Notes: generated by a model not told the origin, from the letters alone. Shown: positions 5,301 to 12,377, counted from the stretch's first letter. The stretch: DNA of 12,903 bases from CBDDFN01 sp965227065 (GCA_965227065.1 CBDDFN010000011.1:1-12903); one strand, 5' to 3'. Program-made: numbers and translations.

Positions 5301-6942
5301 AGAGACGTTCCTTGAACGGGTCGATGCCGGTGCGGTTGACGGTGGCCAAAAAGGCTTCGCCCTCTTCCCGGATATCGAGATAGGTGGTCACAATGGTCTC
5401 AATCGCATCGGTGACATCATCGTAACCGAAGGACGGACCGACAATTTTGCCGATGGCCGCATTTTCGTCGGCGGAGCCGCCCAGCGTGATCTGGTAATAT
5501 TCAACGCCTTTGCGGTCGACGCCCAGAATGCCGATATGGCCGACATGATGGTGACCGCAGGCATTGATGCAGCCTGAAATCTTGATTTTAAGCTCGCCAA
5601 TATCGTGCTGGCGTTCCAACTCGGCAAACCGTTCGGCGATCATCTGGCTGACGGGGATGGAGCGTGCGTTGGCCAGCGAACAATAATCAAGGCCGGGGCA
5701 AACGATCATATCGGTGACCAGTCCCAGATTGGGAGTGCCAAGCCCCATCGCGTCGAGCGCTTTCCACACTGTGAACAGCTCATCCTTTTTGACATGGGGC
5801 AGAACCAGGTTCTGCTCATGGGTCACGCGGACATCATCAAAGCTGTGGCGCGTAGCGAGATCAGCGACCAGATCCATCTGCGCAGCACTGGCATCACCGG
5901 CTACGCCGCCAATGGGCTTGAGCGAAATATTGGCAATCGCATAGCCCGGCGTGCGGTGCGCGACCACATTGGTTTTCACCCACTGGGCGAAGCGGCGATT
6001 GTCTGCCATGGCCTGATCAAGCGCCTCGGACGTGTCGGCCAGTTCTTCAAAGGCCGGCGGGGCGAATTGAACGGCAATGCGGTCAAGCTCGGCTTGCGGC
6101 AGCTGGAACACCGAATCGCGAATGGCGTCGAATTCCTGCTCCACCAGACGGGTGAATTCTTCCACGCCGGTTTCGGCAACGGTGATCTTGATGCGGGCTT
6201 TATATTTGTTATCGCGGCGGCCAAGGCGGTTATAGGTCCGCAGGATCGCTTCAAGATAGGCGACGAGATCTGCGCGCGCGACATAGTCACGGATCAGCGG
6301 TGCGACGACCGGCGTACGGCCCTGACCGCCACCGGCAAAGATGCGGTAACCGATTGTGCCTTCATCATTGGTGACGATTTCAATGCCGATATCATGGAAG
6401 CGGATCGCCGCCCGGTCATGCTCGGTTGCCGAAATCGCAATCTTGAACTTGCGCGGCAGGAAGCTGAATTCAGGGTGGAAGGTTGACCATTGGCGCAGCA
6501 CTTCGGCTGTAATGCGCGGGTCTTCCAGCTCCTCCGGCGTTGCGCCGGCATATTGGTCAGTCGTGATATTGCGGATGCAATTGCCGCTTGTCTGGATGGC
6601 GTGCATCTCGACATCGGCCAGCTCGTCCAGAATGGCCGGCACATCGTCAAGCTTGGGCCAGTTGTACTGAATGTTCTGGCGTGTGGTGAAGTGGCCGTAA
6701 TCCTTGTCATAGTGGCGCGCAATATGGGCCAGCATATGCATCTGGTTGCCATTGAGCGTGCCGTAGGGGATGGCCACCCGCAGCATGTAGGCGTGCAGTT
6801 GCAGGTAAAGCCCGTTCATCAGGCGCAGCGGACGGAATTCCTCTTCCTTCAGCTTGCCATCAAGGCGGCGCTCAACCTGGCCGCGGAACTGGGTGGCGCG
6901 CTCTTTGACAAGCGTGCGGTCAATCTCATCATAACGATACAT
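5287..6942 (-). CDS. cysI: Ferredoxin-type siroheme sulfite reductase (CysI/SirA-like)
   Basis: This 551-aa cytoplasmic nitrite/sulfite reductase hemoprotein should reduce sulfite to sulfide with six electrons for cysteine synthesis. Two nitrite/sulfite ferredoxin-like half domains and two siroheme domains are present. The [4Fe-4S]-siroheme ligands are CPGLDYC (Cys415, Cys421) and GCINACG (Cys458, Cys462), the CX5C/CX3C pattern of the family. TTRQNIQYNW and TSGNCIRNIT supply siroheme-facing basic residues. Nitrite reductase is a formal alternative, but the DUF2849 and DUF934 neighbours point to sulfite. No CysJ flavoprotein is present, so ferredoxin is the likely donor. TGAGGA stands about 12 nt upstream of the ATG. 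The gene lies 23 bp after the DUF2849 gene and overlaps the DUF934 gene. Confidence 0.92.
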   Translation of the reverse strand: MYRYDEIDRTLVKERATQFRGQVERRLDGKLKEEEFRPLRLMNGLYLQLHAYMLRVAIPYGTLNGNQMHMLAHIARHYDKDYGHFTTRQNIQYNWPKLDDVPAILDELADVEMHAIQTSGNCIRNITTDQYAGATPEELEDPRITAEVLRQWSTFHPEFSFLPRKFKIAISATEHDRAAIRFHDIGIEIVTNDEGTIGYRIFAGGGQGRTPVVAPLIRDYVARADLVAYLEAILRTYNRLGRRDNKYKARIKITVAETGVEEFTRLVEQEFDAIRDSVFQLPQAELDRIAVQFAPPAFEELADTSEALDQAMADNRRFAQWVKTNVVAHRTPGYAIANISLKPIGGVAGDASAAQMDLVADLATRHSFDDVRVTHEQNLVLPHVKKDELFTVWKALDAMGLGTPNLGLVTDMIVCPGLDYCSLANARSIPVSQMIAERFAELERQHDIGELKIKISGCINACGHHHVGHIGILGVDRKGVEYYQITLGGSADENAAIGKIVGPSFGYDDVTDAIETIVTTYLDIREEGEAFLATVNRTGIDPFKERLYGSH

Positions 6943-6965
6943 GGGTCTCAGTCCTCAGCGGCCTT

Positions 6966-7262
6966 TCAAGCGGCCTGTTTGCCCAAATCGGTGCGGATGG
7001 TCGGCCCTTTGGCGCGGATCCGCTCTTTCTGGCTTGCCGGTTCGCCCTCTGCGGTGACGTCGAACCAGTAAGCGCCGGTAATTTCATTCAGCGCTTCGCT
7101 TTGCGCGGCAATCGTGTCGAAGGAGGCCGTGTCGGCGTCAGGCGCGATGACATGCGCATCGGTAAAATGGGGCGACCAACGGCCTTCCGCCGTCAGATAA
7201 ACGACATCGCCGTCAATCAGACGGTTGGCGGTCAACGCTTGCGGCAGTTTGATCTTGGCCAT
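6966..7262 (-). CDS. DUF2849 protein, first gene of the sulfite reductase operon
   Basis: This 98-aa small protein with LTANRLIDGDVVYLT near the N-terminus and a SEALNEITGAYWFDV-like stretch matches the DUF2849 family. In alphaproteobacteria that family is encoded almost only beside cysG/cysI. It has no signal peptide or membrane segment. Its function is unknown; an accessory role in siroheme sulfite reductase is inferred from linkage. It is the first gene after the promoter at 7315-7344. The ribosome-binding site is weak (GTGGA about 10 nt upstream). Confidence 0.87.
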   Translation of the reverse strand: MAKIKLPQALTANRLIDGDVVYLTAEGRWSPHFTDAHVIAPDADTASFDTIAAQSEALNEITGAYWFDVTAEGEPASQKERIRAKGPTIRTDLGKQAA

Positions 7263-7314
7263 CGGTCGGGTCCACTTGTTGATGCGGGATTGCCCCGCGC
7301 TCCACTCATGCAGG

Positions 7315-7344
7315 ACAATATGGGAGAATAGAATAATAAGTCAA
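7315..7344 (-). promoter_or_regulatory. Promoter of the DUF2849-cysI-DUF934 operon
   Basis: On the reverse strand TTGACT (7339-7344) and TATTGT (7315-7320) are separated by 18 bp, which is a reasonable sigma-70-type promoter. Transcription would start near 7308, about 46 nt before the DUF2849 start. The flanking DNA is strikingly AT-rich. Confidence 0.55.
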
Positions 7345-7370
7345 TCTTGTGTGTGGAATAAAATAATAAA
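7326..7370. promoter_or_regulatory. Two 15-bp direct repeats at the sulfite reductase promoter (candidate operators)
   Basis: GAATAGAATAATAAG (7326-7340) and GAATAAAATAATAAA (7356-7370) match at 13 of 15 positions and are spaced exactly 30 bp apart, about three helical turns. The first covers the promoter spacer and the edge of the -35 box; the second lies upstream. This arrangement suits a repressor of sulfur assimilation genes, for example an Rrf2/CymR-like regulator. The regulator's identity is inferred only. Confidence 0.5.
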
Positions 7371-7499
7371 CATAAAAATAGTGTGATAATGTTTATCGTG
7401 CTGAAATTTCATTGATTTTAGCGTTCTGAGCGGCGCGCGCGCGCGTCCGCGCGGAATCGCCGCGCATCATTCCGGGCTTTTGGGGGTGCACAGCCTTGC

Positions 7500-7558
7500 T
7501 TGACGGGCTGTCAAAAAGACATAGTGTGCGCCGCAAAACGACCTGACGTTCTGTCAGG
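7500..7558 (+). promoter_or_regulatory. Tandem TGAC-N5-GTCA palindromes before the glycosyltransferase operon
   Basis: TTGAC-GGGCT-GTCAA (7500-7514) and CCTGAC-GTTCT-GTCAGG (7542-7558) are perfect inverted repeats sharing the core TGAC-N5-GTCA. Their centres are 43 bp apart, about four helical turns. The first also contains a possible -35 box, TTGACG (7500-7505), with a weak -10 (TAGTGT, 7522-7527). They look like two sites for one dimeric regulator, such as a TetR-like protein; the regulator is not in the window. Confidence 0.5.
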
Positions 7559-7592
7559 CGCTCTCCTGAGGCTTCCAAAACGGACGTCAATC

Positions 7593-8855
7593 ATGCCGCA
7601 AGCGCCCATCGTGGATCGGCCGCTCAAAATCTGCCTGTTGGGCTACCGGTCACAGCCATTTTCGGGCGGCCAGGGCATTTACCTGCGCTATCTGAGCCGG
7701 GCGCTGCGCGATCTGGGCCATGAGGTCACGGTGATTTCGGGTGAGCCTTACCCGATGCTTGATGATGGGGTGACGCTGATCAAAATGCCGGGGCTTAATC
7801 TGTTTGCTGAGGAAAACTCCCTTTATGCGTTCAAAAAGCGCTATTTGCGGGAGCCGATCAATTTCTTTGAATGGTGGGATCACAATTCCGGCGGCTTCCC
7901 GGAGCCTTTGACGTTTTCTTTGCGTCTGGCGCGCTGGTTCCGCACTGAAAAGCCTGACTTTGATGTGGTTCACGACAATCAATGTCTGGGCCGGGGGCTG
8001 CTTGATATCAAGCGCCAGGGCTATCCGGTGCTCGCCACCATTCACCATCCGATTACCGTGGATCGCGATATTGCGATTGCCGCGGCGCCCAGCCGGATGC
8101 TGCGCCTGCTTGCCAAACGCTGGCATATGTTTTTGTCCATGCAGATTGCGGTCGCCCGTAAATTGCCCGCGATCCTGACCGTATCGGAAAGCTCCAAGCG
8201 CGACATTGCGCGCGACTTCAAGGTCAAGCCTGAGCGCATGCATGTTGTCTTTAACGGCATTGATACCGAGATGTTTGCGCCGAGGCCCGGCATTGCCCGG
8301 CGTGCAAACCGGATCATGGCAACCTCAAGCGCTGATCACCCCCTCAAGGGCCTTAACTATCTGATTGAAGCCTTGGCGCAATTGCGGGAAACACGGCCTG
8401 ATCTGGAACTGCTGGTGATCGGTGCGCCCAAGCCCGGCGGACAAACCGAGGCGCTGATCAAACACCTCAATCTGGAAGACGCGATCAGCTTCCGCCACGG
8501 GCTGACGGCCGAGGAAATCGTTGATCTCTATGCTGAGGCGACCCTTGCGGTTTCCCCCAGCGTCTATGAAGGCTTTGGCCTGCCCGCTGCTGAGGCAATG
8601 GCGTGCGGCGTACCGCTTGTGTCGTCTGATGGCGGGGCATTGCCCGAAGTGGTGGGCGATGCAGGGATTGTGGTGCCCAAACAGGATGCCGGCGCGCTTG
8701 CCGGTGCGATCGGTCAATTGCTTGACGATGAGGGCTTGCGCGCGCAATACGGCATCAAAGGCCGGGAGCGGATCTTGCAGGAATTTACCTGGGAACAGGC
8801 TGCCCGCGAGACGCTTGGTCTTTATCAGGAGGTGATGGGTCATGCTGACCGTTAG
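7593..8855 (+). CDS. GT4-family glycosyltransferase
   Basis: This 420-aa GT-B-fold enzyme should transfer a sugar from a nucleotide-sugar donor to an unknown acceptor at the cytoplasmic side. The N-terminal half opens with KICLLGYRSQPFSGGQGIYL (12-31), whose Gly-rich loop is typical of retaining GT4 enzymes. The C-terminal half carries FNGIDTEMFAPRPG, HPLKGLNYLIEAL and the EX7E motif EGFGLPAAE (Glu326, Glu334). There is no signal peptide or membrane helix. The start ATG 7593 is chosen because residues before it (from the in-frame ATG 7500) do not fit the family and would cover the palindromes; the ribosome-binding site is weak. It overlaps the next gene by 14 bp and leads a three-gene operon. 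Confidence 0.88.
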   Translation: MPQAPIVDRPLKICLLGYRSQPFSGGQGIYLRYLSRALRDLGHEVTVISGEPYPMLDDGVTLIKMPGLNLFAEENSLYAFKKRYLREPINFFEWWDHNSGGFPEPLTFSLRLARWFRTEKPDFDVVHDNQCLGRGLLDIKRQGYPVLATIHHPITVDRDIAIAAAPSRMLRLLAKRWHMFLSMQIAVARKLPAILTVSESSKRDIARDFKVKPERMHVVFNGIDTEMFAPRPGIARRANRIMATSSADHPLKGLNYLIEALAQLRETRPDLELLVIGAPKPGGQTEALIKHLNLEDAISFRHGLTAEEIVDLYAEATLAVSPSVYEGFGLPAAEAMACGVPLVSSDGGALPEVVGDAGIVVPKQDAGALAGAIGQLLDDEGLRAQYGIKGRERILQEFTWEQAARETLGLYQEVMGHADR

Positions 8856-9555
8856 ATTTGAAGATATCGGCATTCAAAATGGCGACCGGGTTCTGGACCT
8901 GGGCTGCGGCGAGGGCCGGCATATTCACGCCGCCTTCCGTCAGGCCGATTGTCATGCGGTGGGCGTCGATCTCGGCTTTGACGATGTCAAAAAGACCCGC
9001 CAGTCCTATTTTGATGCCTATGGTGTGCCGCCGATCCATCATCAGCGTTTTTCGGTCGCTCAGGCGAGCGCGCTGGAGCTGCCCTTTCCCGATGCAAGCT
9101 TCGACAAGGTGATTTGTTCGGAAGTGCTCGAACACATTCCCGACTATGAAGGCGCGCTTGATGAGATCGCCCGGATTGTGAAGCCCGGCGGCGTGTTCGT
9201 CGCTTCGGTGCCGCGCTATTGGCCTGAACGCATCTGCTGGGCCTTGTCGGACGATTATCAGAAAGAGCCGGGCGGCCATGTCCGCATCTTCACCAAAAAC
9301 CAGTTGCGCTCGGCCATCAAGAAGCGCGGCTTCAAACAGTATAAAGAGCATGGCGCGCACGCGCTGCATTCGCCCTATTGGTGGCTGCGCTGCGCGGTCT
9401 ATGACCGTCAGGACGACCATCCGCTGGTCAAGGCCTATCACAAGCTTCTGGTGTGGGATTTGATGGAACAGCCGCTGGCGACGCGGACGGCGGAAAAACT
9501 GCTCGACCCGGTGCTCGGCAAATCGGTTGTTTTCTATTTCCGGAAAAAAGCGTGA
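8842..9555 (+). CDS. Class I SAM-dependent methyltransferase
   Basis: This 237-aa cytoplasmic methyltransferase has SAM motif I VLDLGCGEGRH (17-27), acidic strand end VGVDL after it, ALELPFPDASFDKVICSEV as motifs II/III, and EHIPDYEGALDEIARIVKPGG as the usual Methyltransf_11 motif. The C-terminal part (GGHVRIFTKNQLRSAIKKRG) is typical of enzymes acting on small molecules or lipids. The substrate is unknown; a glycosylated product of the preceding enzyme is a sensible guess. AGGAGGTGA lies directly upstream of the ATG, a strong ribosome-binding site inside the glycosyltransferase 3' end. It overlaps the previous gene by 14 bp and the next by 4 bp (GTGA). Confidence 0.88.
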   Translation: MLTVRFEDIGIQNGDRVLDLGCGEGRHIHAAFRQADCHAVGVDLGFDDVKKTRQSYFDAYGVPPIHHQRFSVAQASALELPFPDASFDKVICSEVLEHIPDYEGALDEIARIVKPGGVFVASVPRYWPERICWALSDDYQKEPGGHVRIFTKNQLRSAIKKRGFKQYKEHGAHALHSPYWWLRCAVYDRQDDHPLVKAYHKLLVWDLMEQPLATRTAEKLLDPVLGKSVVFYFRKKA

Positions 9556-10610
9556 TTGAGCAGGTTCAGAAAAAGCTGACCCAGGCCCATGATTTTCCGG
9601 CCGAATGGTTCGCGCCGACGCTTGACTATATCCGCACCGTCCAGCGCGCTGATGGCTCGATCCCGTGGGAGGTGGGCGAAAAGCTCGACCCGTGGGATCA
9701 TATTGAAAGCGCGATCGGGCTGACCATTGGCGGCTTTTTGGACGAGGCGCGCGCCGCTTACGCCTGGTCGGCCAACAATCAGATGGCCGATGGCTCCTGG
9801 TGGCCCGAATATGTCGGCCCGGTGGTGGCGGACGCCACACGCAAGGAAACCAATTTCACCGCCTATATCGCAACCGGCATCTGGCACTATTTTTTGTGCA
9901 CAAACGACCGCGCCTTTCTCGGCCAGCACTGGCCGATGGTGGTGCGCGCCATTGAGTATGTGCTGTCGTTGCAATCGGACCATGGCGAGATTTTGTGGGC
10001 GGGGGAGCCGGACGGCACGCCGGGTCTTGATGCGCTGCTGACCGGCAACAGCTCGATCTTCAAAAGCCTTGAATGCGCCTATCTGATGTCGGTGGAGATG
10101 GGCGAGGCGCGGCCCGGCTGGATGGACGCCCGTGCACGGATTGGCGAGGCGATCCGCACCAAGCCCGACCGCTTCGACCGCACCTGGGACAGCAAGGACC
10201 GGTTTTCGATGGACTGGTTTTATCCCGTGCTGGCCGGGGTCTTTTCTGAACAGGATGCGAAGGCGCGGCTTCAAGCCCGCTGGGATGAATTTGTCGTCGA
10301 TGGCATGGGCTGCCGCTGTGTGAATGATGAGCCTTGGGTCACATTCGCCGAGACCTGCGAGTTGATCATGGCGTTGTGCGCGGCGGGACAGCGCGACCAA
10401 GCCGCCGAGATTTTCACTTGGATCCATCAATACCGGTCTGACAATGGCGGCTATTGGATGGGCTATCAGTTTGACCTGAAAATCATCTGGCCTGAAGAGC
10501 GACCGGCCTGGACCTCAGCGGCGGCGTTGCTCGCCGCTGATGCGCTGACCGGCCACACACCGGCCAGTCATTTGTTCAGCCAAGCCGCGTCAGAAGACCC
10601 AGCGTCTTGA
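9552..10610 (+). CDS. Alpha/alpha-toroid protein (prenyltransferase- or six-hairpin-glycosidase-like)
   Basis: The gene encodes 352 residues of an all-helical double-barrel type. Repeated aromatic/Gly turns, QRADGSIPW (31-39), QMADGSWW (77-84) and DNGGYWMGY near the C-terminus, resemble the QW-like repeats of squalene cyclase/prenyltransferase-fold proteins. The DxDD protonation motif of squalene-hopene cyclase is absent, and no clear zinc site of protein prenyltransferases is seen. The central part also looks like (alpha/alpha)6 glycoside-active enzymes. Function is therefore open. GTG 9552 is chosen: it overlaps the methyltransferase stop (GTGA), and earlier in-frame residues overlap that gene's coding region. 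The 3' end overlaps the convergent methyltransferase by 35 bp. Confidence 0.75.
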   Translation: MIEQVQKKLTQAHDFPAEWFAPTLDYIRTVQRADGSIPWEVGEKLDPWDHIESAIGLTIGGFLDEARAAYAWSANNQMADGSWWPEYVGPVVADATRKETNFTAYIATGIWHYFLCTNDRAFLGQHWPMVVRAIEYVLSLQSDHGEILWAGEPDGTPGLDALLTGNSSIFKSLECAYLMSVEMGEARPGWMDARARIGEAIRTKPDRFDRTWDSKDRFSMDWFYPVLAGVFSEQDAKARLQARWDEFVVDGMGCRCVNDEPWVTFAETCELIMALCAAGQRDQAAEIFTWIHQYRSDNGGYWMGYQFDLKIIWPEERPAWTSAAALLAADALTGHTPASHLFSQAASEDPAS

Positions 10611-11202
10611 CGCGCGCTTTAAGCTCAAACAGGCCCGAGCCAAGCGCCAGCTTGTAGATTTCATAAGGCGGGCGGCCGCCTTCTTCAGGGTTTTCAAAAA
10701 TATCGTGGATGGCAAGCGTGCCGCCGGCCATGACATGGCGTGACCAGACCTGCCAGTCGGTCAGCGCCTGCTCCATCGAATGGCCGCCATCGATAAACAG
10801 CATCGACAAGGGCGTTTGCCAGTACCGGCCCGCCATGGCTGAATCGCCCACTACAGGCAGAACCGTCTTTTCAAGACCGGCCTTGAAAATCGCCCGGCGG
10901 AAATAAGGCAGCGTGTCCATCACGCCAAGATCGGCATCGTAAAGCTCAGCGTCGTGATAGCCCTCGCCCTTTTGATGCTCTTCCGAGCCGCGATGGTGAT
11001 CAAGCGCATAGACGAGACCGCTTTGCTGCTCAGCCGCTTTGCCCAGATAGATGGTCGACTTGCCGCAATAAGAGCCGATTTCGAGCACCGGCCCCAGCCC
11101 TGCGCGCGCAAAGCATTCGTCATAAAGCGCCTGGCCTTCATCGGGATCCAGAAAGCCTTTGACCTGATCAATGTCGTAACTGAAAGGGGCGGGGGACGTC
11201 AT
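10576..11202 (-). CDS. Class I SAM methyltransferase, Methyltransf_24/CmcI-like
   Basis: This 208-aa cytoplasmic enzyme has motif I VLEIGSYCGKST (39-50), ALDHHRGSEEHQ as the acidic/His-rich segment after strand 2, and MLFIDGGHSMEQALTDW followed by GGTLAIHDIF. That pattern belongs to the Methyltransf_24 group, which includes enzymes modifying antibiotics and sugars. The substrate is unknown. ATG 11202 is preferred: the long upstream extension to 11688 is antisense read-through of the EF-hand gene and unlike the family. The start lies only 18 bp after an intrinsic terminator, and the ribosome-binding site is weak (GAGGC). It converges on the toroid gene with a 35-bp overlap and probably belongs to the same pathway. 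Confidence 0.85.
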   Translation of the reverse strand: MTSPAPFSYDIDQVKGFLDPDEGQALYDECFARAGLGPVLEIGSYCGKSTIYLGKAAEQQSGLVYALDHHRGSEEHQKGEGYHDAELYDADLGVMDTLPYFRRAIFKAGLEKTVLPVVGDSAMAGRYWQTPLSMLFIDGGHSMEQALTDWQVWSRHVMAGGTLAIHDIFENPEEGGRPPYEIYKLALGSGLFELKARVKTLGLLTRLG

Positions 11203-11220
11203 GGGCAGGCCTCGGAAACC

Positions 11221-11255
11221 AAAAAGAAAGCGGCCCTTTACCACGGCCGCTTTCT
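11221..11255 (-). terminator. Intrinsic terminator of the EF-hand gene
   Basis: AGAAAGCGGCC (11225-11235) and GGCCGCTTTCT (11245-11255) form a perfect 11-bp stem with a 9-nt loop. On the reverse strand the hairpin is followed by TTTTT (11225-11221) and then GGTTTCC. It lies 15 bp after the EF-hand stop codon at 11270 and 18 bp before the methyltransferase ATG at 11202. Confidence 0.85.
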
Positions 11256-11269
11256 GAAGACGAGGGGGC

Positions 11270-12301
11270 TTAATAGCCCGGCAATTGCGTTGGTCCGTCA
11301 GCGGCGGTGTTCCGGTCGTCGGGGTTGGACCAGTCATCGCCATAAGGCCGGTCATACGCGGGCTCGTTATAAGCGGGCTGGTCACCAGATTGGTCATAGG
11401 GCTGATCATAGGCGGGGTCATCGCGTTTGGACGGCAGGGGGCCGCCATCACGCTCCCGCCAGGCATGGTCGCGATTATAGTCTGAGGTTTCACGCTCGGG
11501 GTCTTCGCGCCAGGCTTTGTCTGAGGGGCCATGATCATGCTCGGCATCGCGCTGATAGTCATAGCGCGGGGTAGGGCGGGCGCTGCGCACCCCAAGCCTT
11601 GCGTCGCGCAGCTCATAACGGTCAAGCTCATCATCGCGATTGGCGTCGGCGCTGGCAAAGAAGGCCCATTGCGCGTCGAGGAATTCAAGACGGCTCATAA
11701 TGCCGTCGCCATTGCTGTCGAGGCTGCGGAAATCGCCGCGGCGTTTTTCCATGGCGCGTTCGCGTTTGGCGGTGCTCATCGGCCGGTCCGACAGATGATC
11801 GGGCAGGGCGGTATATTCCTCCCGCGTCAAAAGCGCGTTCTTGTCCGCATCGAGTTGTTCAAAGCGCAGCTCGCGATTGCGGTCGGCGGCCTGGGCATCA
11901 TCGCTGGCAAATTCGCGCCCTGCCACTGCCGGCACCGGGGCGTCAAGAAACTCGCCCAGTTCCACTTGATTATCGCGGTTATAGTCGAGATCGTCGAACC
12001 GGTCTTCAAGCTCATTGCGCCAGTCGCGCGCCATCTTTTCGCGCATCTTGCGGCCAAGCTCATAGGGGGCTTGGGCATATTCATCGGCATCAACGCCGGG
12101 CTGGCCATCAATGCGGGCCATCTGCCGGTACAGATCATCATAATAATCTTTGGCTTCGGCGCGGCTGATCACCCCGTCGCGATTTTCGTCCATTTCAGCC
12201 ATGCGCAGCGCACTGGCGGAGCGGTCATGGGCCAACACACCGCCCGCGATCATCGGCGTGAGGATCAGGGCGGCAAGCAATGCGTGGGTTGAACGTGTCA
12301 T
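11270..12301 (-). CDS. Secreted EF-hand calcium-binding protein with disordered tail
   Basis: This 343-aa protein has a signal peptide at 1-24 (LAALILTPMIAGGVLA), so it is periplasmic or exported. EF-hand loops are visible at 38-49 (DENRDGVISRAE), 106-117 (DYNRDNQVELGE), 151-162 (DADKNALLTREE), 195-206 (DSNGDGIMSRLE) and 219-230 (DANRDDELDRYE). A degenerate copy lies near 65-75. Loops one and four are canonical with Gly at position 6; the others have Asn, Ala or Asp there. Residues about 243-343 are a low-complexity Asp/Tyr/Pro/Gln tail with repeats such as AYDQPYDQ and PAYDRPY. CGGAG lies 7 nt upstream of the ATG. A calcium sensor or matrix/cell-surface role is possible; the partner is unknown. 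It ends in a strong terminator. Confidence 0.88.
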   Translation of the reverse strand: MTRSTHALLAALILTPMIAGGVLAHDRSASALRMAEMDENRDGVISRAEAKDYYDDLYRQMARIDGQPGVDADEYAQAPYELGRKMREKMARDWRNELEDRFDDLDYNRDNQVELGEFLDAPVPAVAGREFASDDAQAADRNRELRFEQLDADKNALLTREEYTALPDHLSDRPMSTAKRERAMEKRRGDFRSLDSNGDGIMSRLEFLDAQWAFFASADANRDDELDRYELRDARLGVRSARPTPRYDYQRDAEHDHGPSDKAWREDPERETSDYNRDHAWRERDGGPLPSKRDDPAYDQPYDQSGDQPAYNEPAYDRPYGDDWSNPDDRNTAADGPTQLPGY

Positions 12302-12377
12302 CTGTTATCTCCGTTCCCTAAGATGGCCGGACGGTGCGGGGTGAATGAGACCGAAATGGGGCGCGCGGGGGGCGCAA

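Larger units (their letters stand above)
7263..7592. other. Divergent intergenic region between sulfite reductase and glycosyltransferase operons
   Basis: This 330-bp gap holds the sulfite reductase promoter and its direct repeats (7315-7370), then an AT-rich tract to about 7426. A strictly alternating GC/GT run follows at 7433-7446 within a GC-rich stretch. Last come the two TGAC-N5-GTCA palindromes before the glycosyltransferase start. No RNA gene or credible small ORF was seen. Confidence 0.6.

Noticed and set aside
5605..6486. Forward ORF of 293 codons opposite the sulfite reductase
   Set aside because: It is an antisense shadow of a clearly conserved gene, and its sequence has no family features.
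7466..7478. TCATTCCGGG-like stretch as a second copy of the palindromic repeat
   Set aside because: Only about ten bases match and no partner inverted repeat follows; too short to call a copy.
8785..9840. Reverse ORF of 351 codons opposite the methyltransferase and toroid genes
   Set aside because: Rich in Arg, His and Pro, as expected of an antisense frame in GC-rich DNA; it spans two genuine genes.
11203..11688. N-terminal extension of the second methyltransferase up to 11688
   Set aside because: It would read through the EF-hand gene in another frame and across the terminator; family homology begins at 11202.
11531..12292. Forward ORF of 253 codons opposite the EF-hand gene, with hydrophobic stretches
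   Set aside because: The apparent membrane-like segments are the antisense reading of Asp-rich EF-hand codons; there is no start signal.
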